Notes: generated from the sequence alone by a model not told the origin. A stretch of DNA of 14,815 nucleotides from Methanobacteriota archaeon (GCA_023409695.1 JAEYQZ010000129.1:1-14815), one strand, 5' to 3'; numbered from the stretch's first letter, positions 6,651 through 13,637 are shown. Program-made: numbers and translations.

Positions 6651-7586
6651 TTATTCCATTTTAGCAGGCAAGGTAAAATAAATAATTGCTCCCTTATCGA
6701 TTTCTCCTTCTGCCCAGACACACCCTCCATGCCTTCTGATAATACGTTGAACAATAGAAAGTCCTACACCAGTTCCTTCAAATTCATCAGTGCCGTGTAA
6801 TCTCTGAAAAAGACCAAAAAGTTTATGTATATATTTCATATCAAAACCAGCCCCATTATCTTTAACATAATAGACGTTTTCATCCTTTCCTTCTTCAGAA
6901 CCCACTTCAATAATCGCTTTTTCCCTAATTCTTGTAAATTTTATGGAATTAGAAATAAGATTAGTAAAAACCTGATTAATTAGCGTCCTATCGCCATAAG
7001 CTGGTGGAAGAGAGTTAATTTCTAATTGAACATCTCTATCTCCAATGGATGGTTTCAATTCTTCAAATATATTTTTTACAAGTGATTCCATGTCTATAGG
7101 AGATATTCTCATTTCCTGACGACCTGCACGGGACAAAAGAAGAATATCATCAATTAACTGGCCCATTTTCCCAGTATTTTCCCGGACAACATTTAAAAGT
7201 CTTTTGCCTTCATCATCAAGTTTGTCCTCATAGTCCTCTAGTACAATACGGGAAAAACCATCTATTGCTCTAAGAGGGACTCTTAGATCATGCGAAACAG
7301 AATATGCAAATGCCTCTAATTCTTTATTAGCATCTTCAAGTTTTTCACTTTCTTTTTTCAAATTTTCGTTCATTTCATTGAGAATTCTAACTTTCTCAAT
7401 TCGCTCCCCCAAAAATGCGATTACAATAGCTATAAACATGATCATAACCAGTTGATAATAGGCATCAGAAATTGAGGCTCCAAAACGCTGGTAAAAAAGC
7501 TGAATAAATATTAATATAGCTGCCAAAAATATCGGTGCAAACCATGTCCTTTTTCTTCCCAATATGGATTTTGAAATAACTGACAT
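6651..7586 (-). CDS. Membrane sensor histidine kinase (HisKA-HATPase)
   Basis: A 311-residue kinase with two N-terminal membrane helices (about 15-32 and 43-61) and almost no extracytoplasmic loop, a coiled-coil signalling helix (62-92), a HisKA domain with phospho-acceptor H99 in FAYSVSHDLRVPLRAIDGFS, and a HATPase domain with N-box residues N209/N213, DNGAGFD (243-249) and GTGVGLSI (271-278). The HisKA sequence is of the bacteriophytochrome-like type common in methanogens. With no ligand-binding domain visible, the signal may be sensed in the membrane or by a partner. The frame extends to an ATG at 7631, but 7586 is chosen: AAGGGAGATAT directly precedes it, and the TATA box at 7641-7650 would start transcription downstream of 7631. 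First gene of the three-gene operon. Confidence 0.92.
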   Translation of the reverse strand: MSVISKSILGRKRTWFAPIFLAAILIFIQLFYQRFGASISDAYYQLVMIMFIAIVIAFLGERIEKVRILNEMNENLKKESEKLEDANKELEAFAYSVSHDLRVPLRAIDGFSRIVLEDYEDKLDDEGKRLLNVVRENTGKMGQLIDDILLLSRAGRQEMRISPIDMESLVKNIFEELKPSIGDRDVQLEINSLPPAYGDRTLINQVFTNLISNSIKFTRIREKAIIEVGSEEGKDENVYYVKDNGAGFDMKYIHKLFGLFQRLHGTDEFEGTGVGLSIVQRIIRRHGGCVWAEGEIDKGAIIYFTLPAKME

Positions 7587-7640
7587 TATATCTCCCTTAT
7601 TTAATATAACTTCAAAAAAAGTATATTCCATTACGTATTA

Positions 7641-7652
7641 TTAAATATATGC
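7641..7652 (-). promoter_or_regulatory. TATA box of the histidine kinase operon
   Basis: The minus strand reads GCATATATTTAATAAT. Transcription would start near 7620, giving a leader of about 34 bases that includes the ribosome binding site before 7586. This supports the chosen kinase start. A short GCTT/AAGC inverted repeat (7651-7662) lies immediately upstream. Confidence 0.5.
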
Positions 7653-7777
7653 TTCGTTAAGCAAAAAAAGATTAAAAGTAAGCAAGTAATACAAAAAAAT
7701 AAATTTTTGAGTAGTGATAAAACATTATAAATTAAATTAATTCGATTATCAACTACTAAAAGCCAATTTTCATTTTA

Positions 7778-8179
7778 TTATACTTTCAGTCTAACATCAG
7801 TGCCTGCTACTTCATCCAGATATCTTAATTTTGAATTTCCAGCCACATAATCCACAATGATATCTAAAATTAATGGAATTCCCAAAATCTTAGATAGATT
7901 TCTTATAAAAGCTTTCTGGTAATTCATTTCACCTTCATCTACAACAACTTCAATTTTCATCACATTTTTACCCAGAGTTGTACCTAATTTCCCTTCAAAG
8001 TAAGTGAAATAAGCCATAACAATTACTGCTGTCAAAATAAGCCAGTAATTCAAAATTCCGAATATATTAGCTGCAGCAATTAAAGGATATATAATAGCAC
8101 TGAAGACCCATATAATAAGTATTACAACTAAAAAATCTATTATTAAAGCTGCAAAACGTTTGCCCCATAAATTCTGCAT
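7778..8179 (-). CDS. RDD-family integral membrane protein
   Basis: A 133-residue membrane protein of the RDD family, named for a conserved Arg and two Asp. The first pair is visible in GKRFAALIIDFLVV near the N-terminus. Hydrophobic segments are at about 8-30, 36-62 and, weaker, 105-121. The family motif GKLGTTLGKNVMKIEVV (GxTxGK-type) sits near residues 63-79 and a polar EVAGTDVRLKV tail ends the protein. Function is unknown; some members have been linked to ion or Na+/H+ transport, which cannot be concluded here. The frame is open to an ATG at 8194, but the ATG at 8179 has GAGGGG at ideal spacing and is preferred. It lies 190 bases upstream of the kinase operon and 97 bases downstream of hypE, so is probably transcribed alone. 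Confidence 0.82.
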   Translation of the reverse strand: MQNLWGKRFAALIIDFLVVILIIWVFSAIIYPLIAAANIFGILNYWLILTAVIVMAYFTYFEGKLGTTLGKNVMKIEVVVDEGEMNYQKAFIRNLSKILGIPLILDIIVDYVAGNSKLRYLDEVAGTDVRLKV

Positions 8180-8277
8180 TTTGTTACCCCTCATATCTTA
8201 TAATATTAATTCATTTATTCTTAAGCTATAAATAATTTCCTCAAAAAATTTGAGAACTAAAATCAGATTCCAAATTT

Positions 8278-8285
8278 AAAAAAAA
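8278..8285 (-). terminator. T-tract terminator of hypE
   Basis: Six bases past the hypE stop codon the minus strand reads TTTTTTTT followed by AAATTT. A small inverted repeat CTCAAA/TTTGAG with a 3-base loop lies further on at 8240-8254. T-rich stretches are the usual archaeal stop signal. Confidence 0.5.
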
Positions 8286-8291
8286 GTAGAT

Positions 8292-9302
8292 TTAGCAGAC
8301 TCTTGGTACAGGATCTGCTATTGGGGCTTCAAGAATTCTTTTTCCACCAAGTGAAGTCTCAATAATTACATGCTTATCATCTGTAACTTCACCAATGATC
8401 TGAGCATCTTTACCATACTTGGTATTTCTTATAGCCTCAAGGATTTCTTCAGCCTTATCAGCTTCAACACCCATTACTACCTTACCTTCGTTTGCAACTT
8501 CATAAGGGTCAATTCCAAGCATCTCAGATGCTGCTATAACCTGTTCTTTAACTGGAATTTTATCCTCATAAACCATCATCCCAACGCCAGATTTGGATGC
8601 AAGTTCGTTTAAAGCGTTTGCAATTCCTCCTCTTGTTGGATCTTTCATTGCTTTAACTCCACCAATTTCTAAAGCTTTTTCAATCATTTCCCAAACTGGT
8701 GCAACATCTGATTTTAGATCAGTTTCAAATCCAAAACCTTCACGGTATGACATGAGTGCAATACCGTGATCTCCAACACTTCCAGTTAATATAATTTTAT
8801 TTCCAACTTCAAGGGAAGCATCACTTGTAATTTCGCCTTTTTTAGCTATTCCAATTCCAGTTGTGGAAATAACTATTTTATCAAGCTTATCTTTTTCCAT
8901 GACCTTTGTATCCCCAGTTACAAGTGCCACATCTGCCTCAGTACAGGCTTCACCCATTGATTTTATGATTTTTTCGAATTCTTCACTTGTAAATCCTTCA
9001 CTTATGACCATTGCATTTGCAATTGCAAGAGGTTTTGCCCCCATTACAGATACATCATTTACAGTTCCTGTAATCGATAATTTTCCAATGTCTCCTCCAG
9101 GGAAAAAGATTGGATCAACTGTGTGGCTATCTGTACTGATTACAATTTCATATTCGCCAAAGGGAATTGTTGCGCCATCATCAAGTTCTCCAAGTCCAAT
9201 TCCGCCATTGACATTCTTGTTTTTAATGTTGCTCAGTATAATATCTGATATTAAGCCCTGCATTATTTCTCCGCCAGCGCCGTGTGCCATGCTAATTTTC
9301 AT
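8292..9302 (-). CDS. hypE: Hydrogenase maturation protein HypE
   Basis: A 336-residue ATP-dependent dehydratase that makes the cyanide ligands of the [NiFe]-hydrogenase active site. HypF carbamoylates the C-terminal cysteine of HypE, which is then dehydrated to a thiocyanate and passed to the HypC-HypD iron complex. The C-terminus is the diagnostic PVPRVC with C336 last. Other landmarks are the glycine-rich start MAHGAGGEIMQGLI (5-18), the PurM/AIRS-like core ITGTVNDVSVMGAKPLA (77-93), the nucleotide-site region around D131-T132 (ALVTGDTKV) and KDPTRGGIANALNE (220-233). Length is typical. ATG at 9302 follows GGGTGA. In a hydrogenotrophic methanogen it serves F420-reducing, heterodisulfide-linked and membrane energy-converting hydrogenases. 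No other hyp gene is adjacent. Confidence 0.97.
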   Translation of the reverse strand: MKISMAHGAGGEIMQGLISDIILSNIKNKNVNGGIGLGELDDGATIPFGEYEIVISTDSHTVDPIFFPGGDIGKLSITGTVNDVSVMGAKPLAIANAMVISEGFTSEEFEKIIKSMGEACTEADVALVTGDTKVMEKDKLDKIVISTTGIGIAKKGEITSDASLEVGNKIILTGSVGDHGIALMSYREGFGFETDLKSDVAPVWEMIEKALEIGGVKAMKDPTRGGIANALNELASKSGVGMMVYEDKIPVKEQVIAASEMLGIDPYEVANEGKVVMGVEADKAEEILEAIRNTKYGKDAQIIGEVTDDKHVIIETSLGGKRILEAPIADPVPRVC

Positions 9303-9371
9303 AAGTTCACCCTTTGTTTTTGTTAATTATGTATTCCTTTTTAAGCTTAATCTTAAATCAAGTCCTTGTTG

Positions 9372-9397
9372 GGATTTTAATGAAGAAATTAAAATCC
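9372..9397. promoter_or_regulatory. 10-bp perfect inverted repeat upstream of hypE
   Basis: GGATTTTAAT (9372-9381) and ATTAAAATCC (9388-9397) are perfect reverse complements around the loop GAAGAA, 70-95 bases before the hypE start. The hypE TATA-like region (about 9337-9360) lies between it and the gene, so an upstream regulator site is possible. A transcript hairpin is the alternative. Confidence 0.4.
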
Positions 9398-9802
9398 ATT
9401 AATAATAAATAGCATACTAAAATATATATGACTTGTTATATCTTACAGTTTAAAATATTTATTTTAATTAATGTGAGTTGAACTTTTAATATTTAAATAT
9501 ATTTCCTGAATATGTTAGATATTTTAAGTGGTTTTAATTCCAAAAAAATATTATTCAAACATAAGCACATAAAATGAAATAAAAAGTCCAATATTAGCTT
9601 TATTTGTGAATTTATAATAGTATATTCTATATATTTTTCTTAGAGTTTCAGTATTTGAACTTGGCCATTTTTCAAAAGGCGCTGAATTTACATTAACCAT
9701 TTATAACATAAAACATAATTATTTTAATCAGTAGCATCCAGTCTGCTACTCAAAGATGTATCGAAACATATTTAAATATATTCAGAGAAATATCTTGAAG
9801 TA

Positions 9803-9880
9803 GTTAATTTAAGGGATAGCTATAAATAAAGCGTCCTAGAATTAATATAATATACAACTATTCTAAAATAGTGCTTTTTT
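9803..9880 (+). ncRNA. Candidate small RNA between a TATA box and a terminator
   Basis: A strong TATA box (TTTAAATATA, 9771-9780, within the palindrome ATATTTAAATAT) would start transcription near 9803. A hairpin ACTATT/AATAGT (9857-9872) followed by GC and TTTTTT (9875-9880) could end it. The interval holds an imperfect GC-richer hairpin (AGGGATAGC with GCGTCCT, about 9810-9839) and no useful open frame. This is only a promoter-terminator pairing; no known RNA family is recognised. Confidence 0.2.
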
Positions 9881-9916
9881 GAGAATAAAATATTCTTTAA
9901 ACTGAATAAATTCTAC

Positions 9917-9927
9917 TTAAATATATT
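9917..9927 (+). promoter_or_regulatory. TATA box of rpS8e-polB2
   Basis: TTAAATATATT lies about 100 bases before the S8e start. Transcription would begin near 9945-9950 and give a leader of about 70 bases that carries two hairpins. Confidence 0.45.
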
Positions 9928-9964
9928 CTCAATTACAAAATCAATCATAATAAAATAGAGTTGA

Positions 9965-10009
9965 AGAAATTCATAGAATTTCTGAACAAAAAAAATAGAA
10001 AATTTTTTG
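9965..10009 (+). promoter_or_regulatory. Two leader hairpins in front of rpS8e
   Basis: AGAAATTC (9965-9972) and GAATTTCT (9976-9983) form an 8-bp stem with loop ATA. CAAAAAA (9987-9993) and TTTTTTG (10003-10009) form a second, ending on the first base of the GAGGTGA ribosome binding site (10009-10015). The first is the same 17-base core as hairpin three of the array at 2508-2761. Control of S8e translation by this leader is possible but unproven. Confidence 0.45.
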
Positions 10010-10020
10010 AGGTGAATATA

Positions 10021-10401
10021 ATGGCAATTTGGCAAGGAAAATCACTAAGAACACCAAGTGGAGCACGTGGTAAACTCAATAAAAACAAAAGGAAAGCTGA
10101 ACTTGGAAAAGAAGCAGCAGAAACTAAAATAGGAGACAGAAAAGTCAAAAAAATCAGAACCAAAGGCGGAAATGAAAAAATCAGGCTCACAAACGAAAAT
10201 AAAATCAACGTAGTAAACCCTGAAACAAACAAAGTAGAAATTGCAGAAATTTTAAACGTTGTTGAAAACAGCGCAAACACTCACTTTGTACGTAGGAATG
10301 TTATAACAAAAGGTGCAGTAATTGAAACCAGTGCAGGAAAAGTCAAAGTTACCTCAAGACCTGGTCAGCACGGTGTTATAAACGGCGTATTAATTGAATA
10401 A
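10021..10401 (+). CDS. rps8e: Ribosomal protein S8e, small subunit
   Basis: A 126-residue component of the archaeal 30S ribosome with no bacterial counterpart. The N-terminus MAIWQGKSLRTPSGARGKLNKNKRK is the family signature, followed by a strongly basic body (KIGDRKVKKIRTKGGNEKIRL), the conserved NPETNKVEIAEILNVVENSANTHFVRRNVITKGA core and the C-terminal SRPGQHGVINGVLIE. The frame is open upstream to a TTG at 9961, but the ATG at 10021 is certain: GAGGTGA lies 5 bases before it and the family begins exactly here. Its neighbour, 54 bases downstream, is polB2, and the two are probably co-transcribed. The stop codon sits in the loop of a 9-bp hairpin. Confidence 0.97.
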   Translation: MAIWQGKSLRTPSGARGKLNKNKRKAELGKEAAETKIGDRKVKKIRTKGGNEKIRLTNENKINVVNPETNKVEIAEILNVVENSANTHFVRRNVITKGAVIETSAGKVKVTSRPGQHGVINGVLIE

Positions 10402-10411
10402 CTCAATTAAT
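10389..10411 (+). terminator. Hairpin spanning the S8e stop codon
   Basis: ATTAATTGA (10389-10397) and TCAATTAAT (10403-10411) are perfect reverse complements around loop ATAAC, which contains the TAA stop (10399-10401). T-rich sequence follows. It could end part of the transcription before polB2 or protect the mRNA end. The stem is AT-only, so weak. Confidence 0.35.
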
Positions 10412-10455
10412 ACCATTTATTTTAATATTTATTTTAATTATATTTGGTGTATCTA

Positions 10456-11103
10456 TTGAACGAAGAAATTTTAGAAAACGCTCAAAAGTTCCTTCAAGTG
10501 GTAAATAGAGATTTACCTGAAGGTATGGAACTTGAATATGAAGGATTTTTCAAAAGAGGCTTTTTTGTCACTAAGAAAAGATATGCTCTTATTGAAGAAG
10601 ATAACACCATAATTGTAAAAGGTTTAGAACTTGTAAGAAGAGACTGGGCACCAATAACTAAAAAAACCCAGCAAAAAGTTCTCGGCGCTATTCTAGAAGA
10701 AGCATCACCTAAAAAAGCAGCTGAAATTATTAAGAATGTCATTGAAGACATTAAAAAGGGGAATGTGGAATTAGAAGATTTAGTAATTCATACACAACTT
10801 ACTAAAGGCCCCTATGAATATACTCAAATGGCACCGCATGTTTTAGCCGCAAGAAAATCCATAAAAAAAGGAAGAGACGTAGGAAGAGGCTCTATCATAA
10901 GATATGTTGTAGTAAAGGGAAGAGAACCTATAAGCAAACGAGCTGAACCTATAGAAGATGTGGATGTTTCAAAATACGATCCTAATTATTATATAGAAAA
11001 TCAGGTGCTTCCAGCCGTTGGAAGGATAATAGAAGCACTAGGATACTCAGAAGAAGAAATATTGCACAAAGAGAAGCAGAGCAGCCTTGATGCATTTTTC
11101 TAA
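10456..11103 (+). CDS. polB2: DNA polymerase B small subunit PolB2 (split family-B polymerase)
   Basis: The C-terminal part of an archaeal family-B DNA polymerase encoded as its own gene; in Methanothermobacter thermautotrophicus the enzyme is two polypeptides, PolB1 and PolB2 (about 223 residues). This 215-residue product aligns with the end of one-piece archaeal PolB just after motif C (YGDTD): ELEYEGFFKRGFFVTKKRYALI (rest of the palm, with the KKRY motif), VKGLELVRRDWAPITKKTQQKVL (palm-thumb junction), then the thumb to YYIENQVLPAVGRIIEALGY. The exonuclease and catalytic Asp motifs are absent and must come from PolB1 elsewhere. The last residues QSSLDAFF form a PIP box for the PCNA clamp. 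Start: no ATG is available; TTG 10456 is chosen because GGTGT (10446-10450) lies 5 bases before it, matching neighbouring genes. GTG 10447 and TTG 10444 are alternatives. Confidence 0.93.
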   Translation: MNEEILENAQKFLQVVNRDLPEGMELEYEGFFKRGFFVTKKRYALIEEDNTIIVKGLELVRRDWAPITKKTQQKVLGAILEEASPKKAAEIIKNVIEDIKKGNVELEDLVIHTQLTKGPYEYTQMAPHVLAARKSIKKGRDVGRGSIIRYVVVKGREPISKRAEPIEDVDVSKYDPNYYIENQVLPAVGRIIEALGYSEEEILHKEKQSSLDAFF

Positions 11104-11243
11104 GTTTATTTTTAATAAAAAATTATAACTCCTTTTTAAATTTAAAAATTATATATTTTAAGATATTTTAAGAGATTTTAAAAGAATTTAATAAATATAA
11201 ATAGATTTAAAAGTTTAAAATTAAATTTATTTCATTTTTCCTT

Positions 11244-11286
11244 AAGTATATATTAGTTGTAATTACAAGTATATTCATTGTAATTA
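11244..11286 (+). promoter_or_regulatory. Promoter with palindrome in front of the HAD phosphatase gene
   Basis: A TATA box (AAGTATATATTAG, about 11244-11256) is followed directly by the perfect 12-bp palindrome TTGTAATTACAA (11257-11268). The half-site TTGTAATTA recurs at 11278-11286, 21 bases later, i.e. about two helical turns. The expected transcription start lies between the two sites, so a repressor could bind here. The regulator is unknown. Confidence 0.45.
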
Positions 11287-11301
11287 TGCAGGTGTTTAAT
11301 A

Positions 11302-11982
11302 ATGATAAAAGCAGTTTTTTTTGATATAGATGACACTTTATATGATACTTCTGGTTTTGCAAAGCTTGCAAGGAGGGCTGCACTTAATGTTATGGTAGAT
11401 GCGGGTTTGCCTCTTTCAACTGACGAAGCGTATAAAATTTTAAGGGAAATAATTGATGAATATGGCTCAAACTATGATAAGCATTTCAACGTCTTAACTA
11501 AAAGGATCTTTGGGGAAGAAAAGCCACTTCTTATTGCACTTGGAATGATTACTTATCACAACGTTAAATTTGCGCTTTTAAGGTTGTTTCCACAAACAAC
11601 AGCCACTTTAATTTATCTGAAAAAACAAGGTTATGATTTAGGAGTAATATCAAATGGAATTACCATTAAACAATGGGAAAAATTGATAAGACTTGATTTA
11701 CATCACTTTTTTGATCATGTTATAACCTCCGAAGAAGCAGGTGCAGAGAAGCCAGATAAACATATTTTTGAATGTGCCCTTGAAAAAATGGGATATGACG
11801 CAGAAAAATGCGTAATGATCGGCAATAAATTTAATGAAGACATATTAGGCGCTGTAAATGTTGGAATGTCTGCAATACTTGTTAATTCTGAATTAAAAGA
11901 GTCTGAAAAAGAATACATTAAAGAAAAAGGCATAAATATAGATGTAATGTCTCACATAGGGGAACTTAAAGATATTCTTTAA
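11302..11982 (+). CDS. HAD-superfamily phosphatase (TIGR02253-like)
   Basis: A 226-residue haloacid-dehalogenase-fold phosphohydrolase of the archaeal group often annotated as phosphoglycolate or glyceraldehyde-3-phosphate phosphatase. Motif I FFDIDDTLYD gives nucleophile D8 and acid/base D10; a helical cap follows (about 17-95); motif II is S117 in GVISNG; motif III is K150 in GAEKPDKHIF. Motif IV reads IGNKFNEDILGA: the usual first acid of GDxxxxD is N175, leaving D180, with E179, to bind Mg2+. The enzyme may still be active, but the change is worth noting. GGTG before ATG 11302 is the ribosome binding site. Probable cytosolic metabolic housecleaning phosphatase; the substrate cannot be read from sequence. 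Confidence 0.85.
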   Translation: MIKAVFFDIDDTLYDTSGFAKLARRAALNVMVDAGLPLSTDEAYKILREIIDEYGSNYDKHFNVLTKRIFGEEKPLLIALGMITYHNVKFALLRLFPQTTATLIYLKKQGYDLGVISNGITIKQWEKLIRLDLHHFFDHVITSEEAGAEKPDKHIFECALEKMGYDAEKCVMIGNKFNEDILGAVNVGMSAILVNSELKESEKEYIKEKGINIDVMSHIGELKDIL

Positions 11983-12031
11983 TTATTAAAAATCAGGAAC
12001 GCGCTAAAATGCACATTAAATACCTTAAAAG

Positions 12032-12041
12032 TTTATAAAAT
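12032..12041 (+). promoter_or_regulatory. TATA box of the AAA+ ATPase gene
   Basis: GTTTATAAAATAG gives the TATA box TTTATAAAAT, with an A-rich BRE region before it. Transcription would start near 12062-12066, leaving a leader of about 25 bases that contains CAGGTGAT. Confidence 0.5.
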
Positions 12042-12089
12042 AGTGACAATAATATACACATAATTTTTCAGTTATTTTCAGGTGATTCA

Positions 12090-13637
12090 ATGAATTATTA
12101 TCATGATGATTTAATGGAAGAAATATTTGATATTCTTAAACAGCCAAAATGTATCGAAGACCTTAAACTCTCAGCGAACTTCGTTAAAAATTTAATTTTA
12201 AAAATTATATCAAGCTATGGGAGTATTAAGACCAGTAGACTGAATGAAATAACCGGAATTCACTGGGACATTTTGGAAAAAAATCTCCGGGATCTGGAAG
12301 AAGATGGATTTTGTGCCCCTACAGGTGGAGGATTCTTATTTTCGAGTGTTGAATATACCGTGACAAAAAAAGGACATGAAAAAGCCAGGAGGGCACTCGA
12401 AGAAAACCCTTATATTGGTATGGCACCTGTTTCCTACGATGATTATTATAACATGATGGAAGCTCAATTAAAAGGGCGACATCCTATAATAATACCTGAA
12501 GAGGGCATCGAAGAAACTTTTGCAGATGTTGTTGGTGTAGAACACGCTAAAAGAGTACTTCTAGAATCATGTACCATAGGTAAAGGTATTTTTGTCTACG
12601 GACCCCCAGGAACAGGTAAAACATTTACAGTAAGTAAAATGTCTGATCTTTTACCTCCACTCGTAGTTCCTAAGTTCATAGAATTCGGTGGAGCAGTAGT
12701 CCAATTTTATGACCCTGATTTCCATAAAGCAACTCCTGAACAACCAGAAGATCCAAGATGGGTTAAAATACGTGCTCCTTTTGTGCTTACAGGAGCCGAA
12801 CTTAGTTTAAATAAACTCGAAACTAACTATAATCCGGATAAAGGTGTCTATGAAACTTCACCAATAATAAAAGCAAACGGTGGAGTACTTTTAATAGACG
12901 ACCTTGGAAGACAGCGTGATGACCATGAACTCCTTTTAAACAGGCTCATTGTACCTATGGAAAATAAACAGGATGTTATTTATGTAAGAGGAGTTCCAGT
13001 AGTTGTTCACAGTCATTTCATACCTGCTTTTTCCACTAACTTGGATATAAGTATAATGGATGAAGCTCACTTAAGGAGAGCTCCACTGCACATTTTACTT
13101 TCAAATCCTCCTCTTGATGAATTAGCTAAGGTTTTCAGAAAGAATTTAGATGATTTAGAAGAAACATGTAGTGAAGAAGCTGTAGAAAGATTTTTAAAGG
13201 TTTATACTCCTGTTTCTGATGGTGGAGAAGGTTTAATGCCAAGTTTCGCTCATGCAAGAGATTTAGCCCAAATTGCACAGGCAGTTCGCATAAACCGAAA
13301 AAAAGACAGCATAGATCTAGATATTATGGAAGAAACACTTGGAAAACATATTCTCATCTATCTTCAAAGAATAAATATCGATGTTGCAGATATTGAAAAA
13401 AAAGTGCGGTCATATCGTGTTAAAACAGATGATTTAGAAGCTGCAGCTAAAGCACTTGCTGACTACGGCGCATATGCAATATCACAGGAATCAGATGCTC
13501 TACTCTTAGACGTGGAAGAAACCATAACTCCTGTACAACTTGCAGATTATCTGCAGAAAAAAAATATTAATGTAGAAAAAGTTGATCTGATTACAGAGTC
13601 TGTAAGAGAACTGAGAAAAGCGCTTTTACAAAGCTAA
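12090..13637 (+). CDS. AAA+ ATPase with N-terminal winged-helix domain, function unknown
   Basis: A 515-residue cytosolic ATPase. Residues 1-105 look like a helix-turn-helix/winged-helix module (SSYGSIKTSRLNEITGIHWDILEKNLRDLEEDGF, then a beta wing and YTVTKKGHEKARRALEE). The AAA+ module starts near TFADVVGVEHAKRVL (143-157): Walker A GPPGTGKT (171-178), Walker B GGVLLIDDLG (264-273, D270/D271), sensor 1 N317 in FSTNLD, and an arginine pair in DEAHLRRAP (324-332). A long insert (200-262) separates the Walker motifs. A C-terminal region (about 445-515, DLEAAAKALADYGAYAISQES and VQLADYLQKKNINVEKVDLIT) forms a separate small domain. It is transcribed alone with CAGGTGAT before its ATG. No client or partner can be named; a MoxR-like or remodelling role is only a possibility. 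Confidence 0.85.
   Translation: MNYYHDDLMEEIFDILKQPKCIEDLKLSANFVKNLILKIISSYGSIKTSRLNEITGIHWDILEKNLRDLEEDGFCAPTGGGFLFSSVEYTVTKKGHEKARRALEENPYIGMAPVSYDDYYNMMEAQLKGRHPIIIPEEGIEETFADVVGVEHAKRVLLESCTIGKGIFVYGPPGTGKTFTVSKMSDLLPPLVVPKFIEFGGAVVQFYDPDFHKATPEQPEDPRWVKIRAPFVLTGAELSLNKLETNYNPDKGVYETSPIIKANGGVLLIDDLGRQRDDHELLLNRLIVPMENKQDVIYVRGVPVVVHSHFIPAFSTNLDISIMDEAHLRRAPLHILLSNPPLDELAKVFRKNLDDLEETCSEEAVERFLKVYTPVSDGGEGLMPSFAHARDLAQIAQAVRINRKKDSIDLDIMEETLGKHILIYLQRINIDVADIEKKVRSYRVKTDDLEAAAKALADYGAYAISQESDALLLDVEETITPVQLADYLQKKNINVEKVDLITESVRELRKALLQS

Larger units (their letters stand above)
9403..9964. other. Divergent intergenic region between hypE and rpS8e
   Basis: About 560 bases without a protein gene. 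Three forward TATA-like sites of the form TTAAATATATT occur near 9490-9502, 9769-9781 and 9917-9927. A 7-bp inverted repeat AGTAGCA/TGCTACT with a 7-base loop (9730-9750) is GC-richer than its surroundings. A second hairpin followed by six T lies at 9857-9880. Everything else is low-complexity AT-rich sequence. Confidence 0.5.

Noticed and set aside
8863..9402. Long plus-strand frame opposite hypE
   Set aside because: Antisense shadow of hypE; its Ser/Pro-rich translation is typical of an opposite-strand reading.
9961..10020. N-terminal extension of S8e from TTG 9961
   Set aside because: The extension is the leader hairpin region; S8e proteins start at MAIWQGKSLR and GAGGTGA directly precedes ATG 10021.
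9945..10280. Minus-strand frame opposite rpS8e
   Set aside because: It mirrors the Lys-rich S8e gene as Phe/Leu/Ser; no ribosome binding site and no family match.
10402..10455. Frameshifted or pseudogene DNA polymerase (missing N-terminal part)
   Set aside because: No polymerase coding sequence is found upstream; the gene has its own ribosome binding site, an intact C-terminal PIP box, and matches the known split-polymerase arrangement.
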